From the NCBI RefSeq assembly GCF_000471905.2, contig NW_006499728.1:3561550-3625549 (forward strand): 64,000 nucleotides of DNA, given 5' to 3'. Position 1 is the first letter of the stretch. Every line of letters starts with the position of its first letter. Under the pieces are notes generated by a model, which saw only the letters and a list, made by a program, of their open reading frames with translations, did no database searches and had not been told where the DNA came from. This document shows positions 38,338-49,598 of this stretch, in pieces. The position numbers and the translations under genes were made by a program. Origin of the DNA: Amborella trichopoda (taxonomy: Eukaryota > Streptophyta > Magnoliopsida > Amborellales > Amborellaceae).

Positions 38338-38565
38338 GCACTGGTACACTTCCCCTCCTTCCAGCCGGCACTGGCCTCTTTCTCCAACACAACTGGCGCT
38401 GGCCTCCTTCTCCAATACAACCGGCGCTGGCCTCCTTCTCCAACCGGTGCTAGACAACCCAACCGGTGCTGGCCTCCTTCTCCAACACAACTGGCGTTGG
38501 CCTCCTTCTTCAATACAACCGTTGCCAGCCTCCTTCTCCAACACAACCGGCGCTAGCGTTCTCAC
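38338..38565. repeat. 28-bp GC-rich minisatellite inside the solo LTR
   Basis: Seven or so copies of a 28-base unit, ggcgctggcctccttctcca followed by acacaacc. Because 28 is not a multiple of three, long repetitive open frames arise in several frames on both strands (for example 38054-38590 and 38107-38565); I regard these as non-coding. Confidence 0.85.
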
Positions 38566-39289
38566 TTCCCTATCTTGCCATGCCTTCTAACTAGCCAGGA
38601 AAAGTTTGGGTCGTCACACTACATAGCATGCTTCATCTGTCCGCAGGATTGTTCAAAAGATCAAGACTGTCCATTCAAAAAGTTGTTGTAAACTACCAGT
38701 TTTTTATTCTATTTGAGGTATATCTCACCAGCCTCTTGTTGAATATTCTTATCAAATCTTTCTAAACAAACAGAATTTACATGTTAATTGCTTCAAATCC
38801 AAATCATAGAATGTTACTGACATATTATTGTAGGCTAACACCAACCATCCAAGTATACATGTCGAGTAAAGAGAACCAACTATTAATGCAGGAGCTGCAC
38901 AACCATCACAAAGAAAAACCCTATAAAGGACTCATCTTCCCCAACAAAGAGAAAAAGAAGGATGAAAGAACCAGAATGTTCTCCATGGAAAAATCAAGTA
39001 AACAGCAACAAGAACAAAAATTTCCAATCCAATCCAATTCAAAAAGAAAGATGCATGAATCAGATTAGAGAACCCAGATATTCTTCTTAACGAATGATCC
39101 CCAGCACCAGAAAAGGGAAACAAAATTTGTACTGTTGCACCGATTATATAACAGTACTAGTAAAACTGTAAAAGTACACAACCCAACTATGTATCAAAAC
39201 AAAGACAAAAACAGAGCCCAGAAAGAAAAAGGAACTTTACTCTGTTTTCAATACTTTCCCATCCATTGATGCCTTACCGATCCTGAAAT

Positions 39290-40522
39290 TCAAGTTGGAA
39301 TCAACCCATCAATGTTTCTATGATCGAAAAACAAATTCATTGCCACCATTGAAGCAATAATAGCGAAACTCGCCAAAAATGCCCCACTAAAAGTACATAC
39401 TGAAAATCTCATGAATTTCTTGGCATCCAAATTACCGCACATCTCCGGCTTATTATCCCCCATGTATTTCTCTGGTTCAGTTTCTAAATGGAATGAAGAA
39501 CTTGCAGAGGAAGAATGGCTCCTTTGTGTACTCTCAGTCCACAAGGGGCTCCTCTCTTTCTGCAACTCCTCTAAATTGCCATCTAATCTCTCTTCTTTGA
39601 TGTCCATTATCTTATTCACACTCTCAATTGAAGGTCTGTGACCAAGGGCATTTCCAGAAAAAATAGGTGAACCAGGTTCTGAGAGAGTATCAAAAACTGA
39701 AACATTTCTTTCATCAAAAACCCACTCTTCATCTCCTTTGAATTCTCCTTCAAAACCATAATCGAACCCAAAATCAACATCGGGAAATAGGACTTTGGCA
39801 ACCCTAAAAATATCTGAAACCAGAGAGATTAAAGAAGGGTCTCGACCGAATTCTAATCTCTTAATCTCATGAATACAAGCTGAAACCTCCGATTCAAGAA
39901 CCCCAACATCAATACACCTCATCAAGAAGTTCACCACCTGCAATGCATGGAAGATCTCGGCCGTCGATCTGGCCTCTCGTAGGATCTTGGCTATAGATTT
40001 CAGGATCGCAGAGCCATAGGCCTCAAGAATGAAACCATTAGTCTCAGCTAGAGCGCAAACCAACTTCATGTGTGAAATTGATCGAGTTTCAACGGCTTGA
40101 AGAGCTCCAGCTACTCTCAAACAAACCTGGTTCACCACTGTTACAGGCGCATGAGACCATGCCTCTGATTGAACAAGCCTTTGCAGGCAATCAGCACAAC
40201 CCTCCGCAAAGTTAGGGTTTTCAATGCCAAGGAGCCCATCCAGTAAGGGAGATGAAATCCCCATTAAGATAGCTTCAGTTTCTTGAGTGGGGTCTGTGGG
40301 GTTCAGGGTATATCTAGAGAGAGAAGAGACAACCCTAGAACAAGAGGAACGCAGGGATGGGGAACCTAGAGAGAGACCATTTGTGACAATGGACATGATT
40401 TCAGGGATTTGGGGGATCAGGGCTTTGCCGTGGTGGAGAGCGAGGAGCTCGAGTGGGAGAGAGGAGGAGGAGGTGGTTCTTAAAGATGGTGTTCTGGGGG
40501 AGTTTTGCTCTTCTGCATCCAT
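39290..40522 (-). CDS. ARM-repeat KASH protein, SINE1/SINE2-like (nuclear envelope), 410 aa
   Basis: A single-exon gene starting MDAEEQNSPRTP and ending in GLIPT. Seen: a low-complexity Ser/Thr N-terminus (1-20); helical ARM/HEAT-like sequence (about 22-246) with leucine-rich helices; an acidic, Ser-rich linker (about 250-365); one hydrophobic segment (about 373-399); and an 11-residue tail DHRNIDGLIPT. Known: plant KASH proteins are tail-anchored in the outer nuclear membrane and end in Pro-Thr, which docks into SUN proteins; SINE1 and SINE2 combine an ARM region with such a tail and associate with actin. The ARM region here resembles SINE2 as I remember it. Inference: a SINE-type LINC component. 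It is shorter than those proteins (about 550-600 aa from memory) and lacks their first ARM helices. The frame stays open to an ATG at 40738, but that 72-residue extension is Pro/Ser/Arg-rich leader sequence. Alternative: another tail-anchored ARM protein. Confidence 0.78.
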   Translation of the reverse strand: MDAEEQNSPRTPSLRTTSSSSLPLELLALHHGKALIPQIPEIMSIVTNGLSLGSPSLRSSCSRVVSSLSRYTLNPTDPTQETEAILMGISSPLLDGLLGIENPNFAEGCADCLQRLVQSEAWSHAPVTVVNQVCLRVAGALQAVETRSISHMKLVCALAETNGFILEAYGSAILKSIAKILREARSTAEIFHALQVVNFLMRCIDVGVLESEVSACIHEIKRLEFGRDPSLISLVSDIFRVAKVLFPDVDFGFDYGFEGEFKGDEEWVFDERNVSVFDTLSEPGSPIFSGNALGHRPSIESVNKIMDIKEERLDGNLEELQKERSPLWTESTQRSHSSSASSSFHLETEPEKYMGDNKPEMCGNLDAKKFMRFSVCTFSGAFLASFAIIASMVAMNLFFDHRNIDGLIPT

Positions 40523-40782
40523 TGGAAGATGAACAATTCTTCGGGTATCCGGGTGGTTTGGAGTAGAGAGACAAAATGGTCGGTCTTCTCTGGTTTCACT
40601 AGGGTTTATGCGGGCAGGAAGAGAAAGAGAGAGTTGCCTCCAAAACCGGATGGTTTGACTTTTGGACACTTCCGACCGTTGGTTGGGCGGGCCGGCGGGT
40701 TGGCAGGCCGGCGGGCTGGACAGAGAAACGAAATTCAAAACGTCCCTTCCCTTCCCTTATGAAAAAGGACACGCTCCCTGTT

Positions 40783-40824
<42 letters not shown>

Positions 40825-40960
40825 CACTCCTTTCTGCCTCTCTCTCTCTTCCCCCCTCCCCCTTTCAGACACTCCTTTCTGCCTCTCTCTCTCCTCTTTT
40901 AAAAGATACTTGCAATTTTTAGAAAACAGGACACCTCTCTGCCTCTACTTTCTCTAGCCC
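40523..40960 (-). promoter_or_regulatory. Leader/promoter of the KASH gene with GA repeat
   Basis: Upstream of the KASH start, the coding strand carries a GA repeat (a CT run on the plus strand at about 40785-40820) and two further GA-rich blocks around 40828-40850 and 40880-40895. A 10-20 bp motif with the core ctcctttctgcctctctctc occurs twice (about 40826-40848 and 40869-40891), so the block is partly a local duplication. Start site not determined. Confidence 0.4.
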
Positions 40961-41409
40961 TAGGAATGGCAACGAGTCGGGTCGAGTCTTTGTACCAACA
41001 ATAGTCCTAGGGAAATGGATCGGGTTGGGTCGTAATGCCATCAATCGAACTTGGGCCTGGCTTTGGTTTTATTTTTAGACCCAATCAGTAAGGTTCATGT
41101 CCAAGTCAAAAATTAGGGGCCCAACAACACATCTAAGTTGACCTAAACCAACTCAACCCGTTCTGAGCTCAATATTTTAGATGCACTATTTATTTATAAG
41201 AGTAATGATCCTATGAGACCCACCCACACCCATGTATAGGACTTCAAATGATCATCATTAAATTTGGTACAGATCTCTAAAAAATATTATCACATGGGTG
41301 TGAGACTTGACTTTTTTGTAGATATGTGTCAAATTTAATGATGATCCTTTGAGATCCTACATAAAAATGTCTAGAATCATTACTCTTAATATAATAATAT
41401 TGTATATTA

Positions 41410-41755
41410 GGAAAAGTTTATATATAGCCAAGACTCAACAATCACAATACAGCCCACGTCGAAAAATTTCACTAGAAGATATTGTTTTTATACCCATATA
41501 TCCTCAAATTGATCATCTCGATATCAAGATGCATGGACATGAAAAAAATTTGGATTTCAAATTTTGGAAATAATGCATTTTGGATCCATCAATTTTCAAG
41601 TTTTCATGGATATGTTATGTCTACATTATTTTTTAGATTTTAAATTTTATAATTAAATATGAAAATATACTATCACAAAGATTTCCAGTATGGAAAGCAC
41701 ATTTCTCGACACTGTTTGATTGTTTCGAGCTTCGGCCCTATACAAATCGCAACCT
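41410..41755. mobile_element. MITE family A copy
   Basis: Left gttta tatatagccaagactc, core ttgatcatctcgatatcaag, right cggccctatacaaatcgcaa. Closest in texture to the copy at 4752-5144. Confidence 0.65.
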
Positions 41756-41784
41756 ATAATTATTATTGAAATTGTATATAATGA

Positions 41785-41993
41785 GACTATTTATCTTTGA
41801 TACAAGGTACTCACAATTACTTACAACCATCTGATGTGAAATTTGATAGCTTGAATGTACCACAAAGTTCGAAAAAATTTCTTTTGAAGTTTGAACTTAG
41901 TCAATGAAATAATTGCAGCCACCCAATTTCACATCCAATGGTCAAGATTAATGTGACCACCTTGTACCAAAGGTAAATGGTCTCATTCTATAC
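41785..41993. mobile_element. MITE family C copy
   Basis: About 210 bp; inverted ends atgagactatttatctttga and accaaaggtaaatggtctca, with the middle phrase gatagcttgaatgtaccaca. Confidence 0.7.
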
Positions 41994-42056
41994 TTTCCCA
42001 TTATTATTTCATTATATTTTTTATACACTCTATGGCATATTAATTTTTAATTGGTG

Positions 42057-42600
42057 TAGTTTGTATAAAGTTACAACCTTAAACAATCAAATTAAGGCGC
42101 ACTTCCAAAATTTTCCATAAATATAATTCTGGTTTCCAAAATTCTTTGGATGGCTTGAGAATCTATTTTTATGTATAAGTATAAAATATTAAACTCCAAC
42201 AACGATTCAAATCAAGTAGATCTATAAACACTTGAAAATCTTGAAAATGGCAGTCTGGATAATTTGTTACAAGATATATTATTTGCCTTTAAAAAATCAA
42301 ATTATAGAGCACCTCAAAAATTTCAGTGGAAGAGGTCGTTTAGATGCCCAAATATCCTCAAATTGATCATCTCAGCCTCAAGATGCACGGAAATGAGAAA
42401 AAATAGATTTTAAGTTTTGGAAATAGTGCATCTTGTAATGCATTTTTGGATCATCAATTTTCAAGATTTTCAAGTTTTCATAGATATTCTAGATCTACAC
42501 TATTTATGAAGCTTTAAATTTTATAACTAGAGATGAAAATATATTTTAAGGCTATCATAAAGATTTCCAATAGCAAAACCACATTTCTCGATATTATTTG
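42057..42600. mobile_element. Composite of two family A MITEs, head to head
   Basis: The first 240 bases are a left half in one orientation (gtttgtataaagttacaacc ... gttacaagatatattatttg). From about 42298 a second copy follows in the opposite orientation, with its own sub-terminal gcacctcaaaaatttcagtg and core ttgatcatctcagcctcaag. It ends in degraded sequence near 42600. Confidence 0.55.
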
Positions 42601-42699
42601 ATGTTGCGCTGACCTTAGACGTTCATCTTGGAGAGTGATAGAGGTTCAATCAATGATAGGAAACTCATCTTAGTTCCTACAATCTATATATGGAAAAGT

Positions 42700-43060
42700 A
42701 TTTAAAGAAATCATTTACTTTGTATTGGTCATAATCATTTCACCTTAGACATCCATCTTGAAGAGTGATAGAGGCTCAACGATAGGAAACTCCTCCTGGT
42801 TCCTACAATCAATATATGAAAAAGTATATAAGGCAATCTTTTACGTTTAATTTAAAGAGGTTAGAATCATTTTTGTCTGTCAGATTTCAAATCGCATGGT
42901 TGTGAATGTGTCATTGAGTAAACCCAAAGTTCAGAAAAAAAATTGAGCATTATAACATGTCCTGACCCATCTAATTTGACACCTAATAGCTAGTAGCAAT
43001 TGTGACCTCCTTACAACAAAAATAATTAGTCTCCTAATATATATTGCCATCTATATATTA
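42700..43060. mobile_element. Family C related sequence after a local duplication
   Basis: The right part (about 42840-43060) has ttaaagaggttagaatcatt and tgacctccttacaacaaaaa and so resembles family C. It follows two tandem copies of a 130-base unit (from 42613 and 42743) with ccttagacgttcatcttgga / ccttagacatccatcttgaa. Confidence 0.5.
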
Positions 43061-43412
43061 TATTTTATTAGGTGGGTCAAAATTCTATGGAAAAGTGTTT
43101 TGCGAGTCAGCGGACTCACTAGCGCGCTCAATCACAAACATCTATATTTGAGATGAACCTTCACAACTAAAGATTCCTATCCAATGGATAAGAACAATTT
43201 TAAAAAATTGTTCTAAAATTTTATTTTATTTTTTATATTCATGATCATCATAGTGTGGATCATGGATCTCGACAAATTTGGATTCAAGATCTATGTCAAA
43301 AATGGGTGTTAGAGGAAGCACGCACAAAAATAGTATGGATTGGCGGACTCATAAAACCCCGTCTAAATTCAATACCCAAGACCAAGAGCATAGAATTGGG
43401 GCTCTTACAGTT

Positions 43413-43925
43413 GGGAAATGTTTCTATGCTTCCCCTAAAGCATAGAAGTTCTATCCTCCTCCTACCATCCAGCCGTCCAATTTTGATCAAGATAGCCACT
43501 CACTGTTTGATCTTAGATCCAACGTCTCAAATTATTTTATTTTTAGTTTTTTTTTATACAAATTGTATGAATATGAAATTTGGTACATGCCATCTTCTCA
43601 TTGAGGCTCACTTATAAAAAATATTAAAAAAAAAATTGAAGATATATAATGACCAAAATACCCTTTAAAGTTTTCAAGGGTATTTTGATCATTTTATTTT
43701 ATTAAAAATATATTTCTTATATTTTTTGCTAGTGCGAGTTTAATAGAGGAATGGACGTCCAAAATTTGGTGTCAAAAATAGTTTATAGAAAAAAATTAAA
43801 AATAAAATAGCGTAGAGACATGACATTGTGATTAGGGCAAGCTAAGCCCTCCATTCAGAATGGACGGTTGGATAAGGGGGATGATAGAACTTCTATGCCG
43901 TAGAGGAAGCATAGAAAGCTTGTCC
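43413..43925. mobile_element. MITE family B, copy with perfect 9-bp duplication
   Basis: 513 bp. Left gggaaatgtttctatgcttc, right gaagcatagaaagcttgtcc; inverted repeats continue inward through ccgtccaattttgatcaaga. The centre is a fold-back aaaataccctttaaagtttt caagggtattttg. The flanks cttacagtt (43404-43412 and 43926-43934) are identical. Non-coding; an apparent open frame at 43255-43617 runs across the boundary and is not real. Confidence 0.85.
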
Positions 43926-44107
43926 CTTACAGTTTACACTTTTAACCATCGAGCCCAAGCGTTAAACCCACCGCACCATTTTAGCTGTCCTTACCCCTGT
44001 TGAGCACAATGTCGAACCCATTATTTCAAATTTAAGATTGCTTCTACTACAATTAAAAATGATATATTTTTTTGTCCATAGATCCGTGTGAATTGTTTCA
44101 TCAACCA

Positions 44108-44342
44108 ATTATATAAGGGATTATATGCAATGAGACTATTTACTTTGGATACACGAAGGTCATAATTACTCACTACCATCCAATATAATAGCTTGGATGT
44201 GTCATAAAGTTTGAGAATTTTTTTTTTGAAAGTTTAAGATTGGTCAATGGAATAAATGCATCCATCTCATTTCGCATCTAATGGTGAATATTAATTGTGA
44301 CCTCATTATACCAAAGATAAATGCTCTGATTATATACTTTTG
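44108..44342. mobile_element. MITE family C copy
   Basis: Inverted ends caatgagactatttactttg and ataccaaagataaatgctct; internal phrase aatagcttggatgtgtcata. Confidence 0.7.
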
Positions 44343-46214
44343 CATTATGTAAAGAGAAATAAAGAAATAAAATTTGGGATCGAGGACAACAAAGATGATG
44401 CGCATACATGGAATGTTTAGTGGTTGTGTTTTGTTAAATAGCACCAAGTATTTTTTGTATTATCCTCAAAATGTTTCTTGTGGTTTAAGGGTATCATCAT
44501 CCATCATATGCTTAGTAATATAAATAGGAAAGTAACACAAGGAGACCATCTCCCTTTGGTACCAAAAAAAACCGCATTATCATCCCTAGCCGGTCAAACA
44601 TGAAATCAGTGCGCTTGGGGTGTCTATGAAACAAGCTCTACATTTAAGAGAATATTTTAAATTGATATCCAACAGTTAAAAGTGATTATGACTTTATTGT
44701 ACAATAGAATCACATTTTGTAAGATACAATCTCAAGTGAAATAATTATAAGAGGACTCTGTATCATTACAGACAAACATTAGAAGCACTGGTATTTTTAA
44801 TGCACCAAGATTGTTGGCCTATGCTACGGGATTTGGCAAGCCTTCCAATAACCCTCTTTAAAATATTGACACCCCAAATATATTTGATATGAATAGTAAT
44901 ACGTCAAATGAACAGGAATAAGATACTAATGCATTTTAGGATAAAATCACCGTTAGCATATAAAAAATAGTATTAACATGACAACCTTGGTTACGTTAAG
45001 ATGGGGAACAATCTCGTAGAGGTGGTCAACGCGAAAGGTATCACAATTTGACGTCTAGAATTTTGTTCCTATTTTTTTTGTATCACTGTCTGAGGCAACG
45101 ATTGAATGGTGATTTCTCACATGACCACATTGTTCCCACAATCATATCGATCATAGAATGCTTTCTCTTCACACATTTGTTGTGTGCCTTACTAGTGCTC
45201 ATAAAATGAGCATAAAAGTGTGTTTGGATGGGCCCATTTGTTTACTTCAACCGAAAGATAAGGGGCATATTAGTGGGATGCAAATGGTGGAATCCAACAC
45301 AAATACTTGATGAAAAATGCATTTAAGTACTATTTTAATATGAATTCCGGAATTGCCCGTCCTATTATTATACATCATGAAAGAACTTTATTTAGTTGAA
45401 GCCATATTTGAAAAGAGAGAACTTATAAAGCATATTGTCCATTTATTCCCTTGGGGAGAAAACCTACTTGGGAGAATTTTTTGGATCTAAAATTTTAGGA
45501 ACTACCAGAAAATCACTTGATTTTTTTTAAAAAAAAAAATTGAATTTGAAGTTTTCTAACACTTAGGTGTCACCTTAAAAAATTAGACGGTGTTCAATGT
45601 TGAGATGTTATTTTTAATAGATAAAGACTGTGATTTAGAAGTTCTCTTTGTTGATGTTAGTCATATAGGTTAAAGAGGTTACACCCTAAATTTGGGATCC
45701 TAAATTACTCCTAGGTTGGATTTTCCTGGAAGGAGTAATGAATATTATGCATCCCCGTGAGTATAAATCTTTTGACTTGAAAAGATTTAAGCCCAAAAAA
45801 AAACAAAAAAAATCAATTCTTTTGCTAAAAAAGTATAAATTCTTTTCTTTTTTTTTTTTCTTTTTTGGATAACTACGTGGGAGAAGGGGTTCCCTACCAA
45901 TAAGAGAAAGAGAGCTCAAAAAATCATTGTGTGGGGCCCTACCATCATAACCACCAAACCTTGAGCTCATTCCTTTCGAAAAAAAAAAAAACCGCACATA
46001 CAAATTCTAAAAATATGCATCTTTAAATTGCCCCTTATTGGAGTCAGAGTGATATGGACACTGACATGAGTGTCATAGTCTATAGAATGTTGCCACAAGT
46101 GACATTGTCTATCGAGCATTGTAAGTGCCTAGCACTTTGGCTTAAAAATTTGTTACAATTAGACACTTCAATACAATTATTTTTTTAATAAAACTTTATA
46201 ATTAGTAGTATATA
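44343..46214. other. Gene-free stretch
   Basis: AT-rich; poly-A and poly-T runs (45527-45539, 45847-45862, 45979-45991). No element ends or coding sequence recognised. Confidence 0.4.
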
Positions 46215-46310
46215 AAAAATATGGCTTTTGATAGAGCAGAATGGTGGACCAAAATTTGTGTAGCTAACCCCAAATAGTTAGAAAAAAACTCGGATGATGA
46301 TAATGAGTAT
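46215..46310 (+). mobile_element. RTE-type LINE terminal fragment
   Basis: Reads MAFDRAEWWTKICVANPK followed by a stop and then ctcggatgatgataatga, i.e. the last 20 or so residues and the tail of the same LINE type found at 3783 and 31622. Only about 95 bases remain. Confidence 0.65.
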
Positions 46311-46999
46311 ATATAAAATTATTACTATATCAATTTTCATGTGATGTTCAAAATGTATTAGAGTCTACAATGGCAATGTAATATTATTTGATATCAAACT
46401 TTATTTTTTAGTTTTTCTTATTTAACCCATGCCCCTAAGGGGCCGTTTGGATACCTAGAAATATATTGTCTGTGAAATATATTACAAGCGTAATACATTA
46501 CCTGTAAATGAATTGTCACTATTTAAATATTATTTAGACGCAACTTGGGAAATACATTGCTACTATTTGGCTATGTTTGGAAGAAATATGAAAAATGCAT
46601 TACCATCTAAATATGAAAAAAATGGCTATGTTCGGTAACATGATTAGACTTTGGTTTCAACATGATAAATCATTGGAATAATATGATTGGAATACCATAA
46701 TTTTATTGTGATAAGCCTTATTTTTATTTATTTTTTATAGAAGTTTTTCAAATGTCTCTATATATAATTTCAAATAAGCAATAAATTTATGATACCAAAA
46801 TCAAAATCTGTATGGTACAAGTTAAAAAATGGGAAGAAGTTTGATTAATAAACTAGAAGGTTTGGTAATTGGAGTAGAAAATTTTGAAGCATTAGAGGAG
46901 GCCAAAGATGTATCTGAGCTTTTACTAATATCTTATGAGGATTATGTTGCGTGATATTTTTTTATTATAATTGTGTTGTATAATTTTTCATCGATTACT

Positions 47000-47360
47000 A
47001 ATTTTTATTTTTATTTTTATACGAGAGTTGATGGTAGCTACAACACAAAAAGGGGATAGATTATTTTTATTATTTTTGTTTTTATATGAGAGGCGTGCTA
47101 CAACCCAAATTAGAGACAGAGGGAAGTAGAATTTTTTACCCAAATTGGGGATAGAGGGAAGTAGAATTTTTTTTATTATGATTGCAGTAGAAATTTGTCA
47201 TTCATCATCAAGGTCTACAACTGTTGAAATCAATTTAGAGTTCCTTTTACTTTCACTTACCAATTATTAAAAACTTTTATTTTTATATGAGAGTCAGATG
47301 AAGGCTAACCCAAATTGGGGATAGAGGGATGTATAATTTTTTTATTATAATTTTAGTAGA
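47000..47360. repeat. Degenerate local repeats
   Basis: Units built from tttttatatgagag, acccaaattggggatagagg gaagtagaatttttt and attataattttagtagaaa recur three to four times in varying spacing. Confidence 0.6.
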
Positions 47361-47609
47361 AAATTATCCTCGTACACCTTTTCAAATCAATTTAGATTCC
47401 CCTTTTCATATCCCCGACTTTCACTTTCTACTTACCTTAATAATTATACAGTACATTTCTACCTTAATAATTATACAATACAGCGTATACTTGAGAGAGG
47501 GAAATGTTTTTGGAGTGGGGATAGGGCAGAGCGACGTACGCGAAAGATTTCCAAAGATTATCCGTCAAGCTCGTAATAGAATATAATAATAATAATAATA
47601 ATCTCGAAC

Positions 47610-47705
47610 TTCATGACACGCCCCAAGCCATCTCATTTGACATCTAATAGCTATAAATAATTGTGACCTCCTTGTAATAAAGATTAATGGTCTCGTAGTA
47701 TACAA
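47610..47705. mobile_element. MITE family C fragment
   Basis: Only the right half remains: catgacacgccccaagccat ... attgtgacctccttgtaata aagattaatggtctcgta. Confidence 0.55.
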
Positions 47706-48133
47706 TTCTTAACTTTTAAGTGCTTCCTCTCTCAATTATTTCCAATTAGTTCCATTGTATGCTAAAATTTGAATTTATGTTTCTTCTTTGTGAATCGTCA
47801 ACCTCTGAGTCTTCCAGTCAACCTCTCATCGGTATTTTGGGGAAATATATTATGATCTATAATAAGCTTGTTGAAGGAGATTCATATCTTAGACCCTATT
47901 AATTTCATTTTCTCCCAAATTTCTCCTAAGATTAATGACATTTGGGGTTAACTCATTCGGTTGGATCCTTTCTAAACATTGCTGAAATATTAAGTATTTG
48001 GAGTCCAAAAAAGAAATTGTTTAATATATATATATATAGATAGATATCATCTTTTAATAAGGACTTAATCAAACACTTCGATGAGGCTAAGAGCTCTTTC
48101 TCATACTGCTGGTGCAAATGATAAGTGGGGAGG

Positions 48134-48230
48134 AAAGTGAATTGACCCATCAATGAGGGAGTTGTCAAAATTTATAGGAATAAAGTGAATTGACCCATCA
48201 ATGAGGGAGTCGTCAAAATTTATAGGAATA
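48134..48230. repeat. 48-bp tandem duplication
   Basis: aaagtgaattgacccatcaa tgagggagttgtcaaaattt ataggaat at 48134 and 48182, one base different. Confidence 0.9.
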
Positions 48231-48801
48231 ATGCCATTTTCCAACAACTTTGTAGACCATCGAATTATATCCTTTGGTGAAACAACAACTCATGACTTCA
48301 TAGAAATTGACCTAATGGAGGGACAGAGCATTAACTGAAGAAACCCCACAAATTATGTTGAAAAGAGAAAGAGGAAGGTAAATGTCTTGGTCATTCCATG
48401 AAAAAGGTTAAATATAAAAGAACCATTTTTTTGTTAAAGACATTTTTTTCAAGTAAACTTTTAAGGTGGATTCTCTACCCATAAAATGCTAGGGAGGATT
48501 GGGCTTTTTTGTGTCAACTAAGCATTTATTCAAATTCCCGTCTTCCAAAGTCATCGGAGAGATGGAATTTGGACCTAAAATTTTTTTAAGCTGATTCTTA
48601 ACGATTAACGACTACAATAATGAATATGAAAACAAAGTTGGTTTTAAAATTAAGAAATAAACTATTTTACACTTTATTTCGGATCATTCATGACCTTTTA
48701 TTTAAATTCTCGACTGATCAACAAATATACATTATTTTTTTTAGCTGAAAACATCATCGATCTGAAGTAGAATCAGAGTGATTAACCTTTCAGATCCTAA
48801 T

Positions 48802-49546
48802 NNNNNNNNNNNNNNNNNNNNNNNNNNNNNNNNNNNNNNNNNNNNNNNNNNNNNNNNNNNNNNNNNNNNNNNNNNNNNNNNNNNNNNNNNNNNNNNNNNN
48901 NNNNNNNNNNNNNNNNNNNNNNNNNNNNNNNNNNNNNNNNNNNNNNNNNNNNNNNNNNNNNNNNNNNNNNNNNNNNNNNNNNNNNNNNNNNNNNNNNNNN
49001 NNNNNNNNNNNNNNNNNNNNNNNNNNNNNNNNNNNNNNNNNNNNNNNNNNNNNNNNNNNNNNNNNNNNNNNNNNNNNNNNNNNNNNNNNNNNNNNNNNNN
49101 NNNNNNNNNNNNNNNNNNNNNNNNNNNNNNNNNNNNNNNNNNNNNNNNNNNNNNNNNNNNNNNNNNNNNNNNNNNNNNNNNNNNNNNNNNNNNNNNNNNN
49201 NNNNNNNNNNNNNNNNNNNNNNNNNNNNNNNNNNNNNNNNNNNNNNNNNNNNNNNNNNNNNNNNNNNNNNNNNNNNNNNNNNNNNNNNNNNNNNNNNNNN
49301 NNNNNNNNNNNNNNNNNNNNNNNNNNNNNNNNNNNNNNNNNNNNNNNNNNNNNNNNNNNNNNNNNNNNNNNNNNNNNNNNNNNNNNNNNNNNNNNNNNNN
49401 NNNNNNNNNNNNNNNNNNNNNNNNNNNNNNNNNNNNNNNNNNNNNNNNNNNNNNNNNNNNNNNNNNNNNNNNNNNNNNNNNNNNNNNNNNNNNNNNNNNN
49501 NNNNNNNNNNNNNNNNNNNNNNNNNNNNNNNNNNNNNNNNNNNNNN
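48802..49546. other. Assembly gap, 745 N
   Basis: Unresolved bases. The right flank is a TA repeat (49553-49588). An apparent 274-codon open frame over 48778-49602 is made of gap and is not a gene. Confidence 0.99.
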
Positions 49547-49549
49547 ACC

Positions 49550-49590
<41 letters not shown>

Positions 49591-49598
49591 AAAAATAT

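Larger units (their letters stand above)
35344..38618. mobile_element. Giant solo LTR (3275 bp), probably Ty3/gypsy type
   Basis: Starts TGTCACGACCC and ends GGGTCGTCACA: TG...CA termini inside an 11-base inverted repeat with one mismatch. It is flanked by a perfect 5-bp duplication CTACA (35339-35343 and 38619-38623). No second LTR, primer-binding site, gag or pol sequence is present, which fits recombination down to a solo LTR. Inside are three tandem-repeat arrays (39-bp, about 78-bp and 28-bp units) and stretches such as ataactttcgaaccgtgaag (37060-37080), which I associate with plant chromovirus (Tekay-like) LTRs. At 3.3 kb it is long for an LTR, although Tekay and Ogre LTRs can reach this size. 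Family assignment is inference; the boundaries are directly visible. Confidence 0.8.

Noticed and set aside
38054-38590. Open frames of 87-178 codons on both strands
   Set aside because: They are produced by the 28-bp GC-rich minisatellite inside the solo LTR, appear in several frames at once, and have no domain.
39290-40738. 482-residue version of the KASH protein starting at 40738
   Set aside because: The extra 72 residues are low-complexity leader sequence. The ATG at 40522 starts the recognisable protein, although translation from the upstream ATG cannot be excluded without RNA data.
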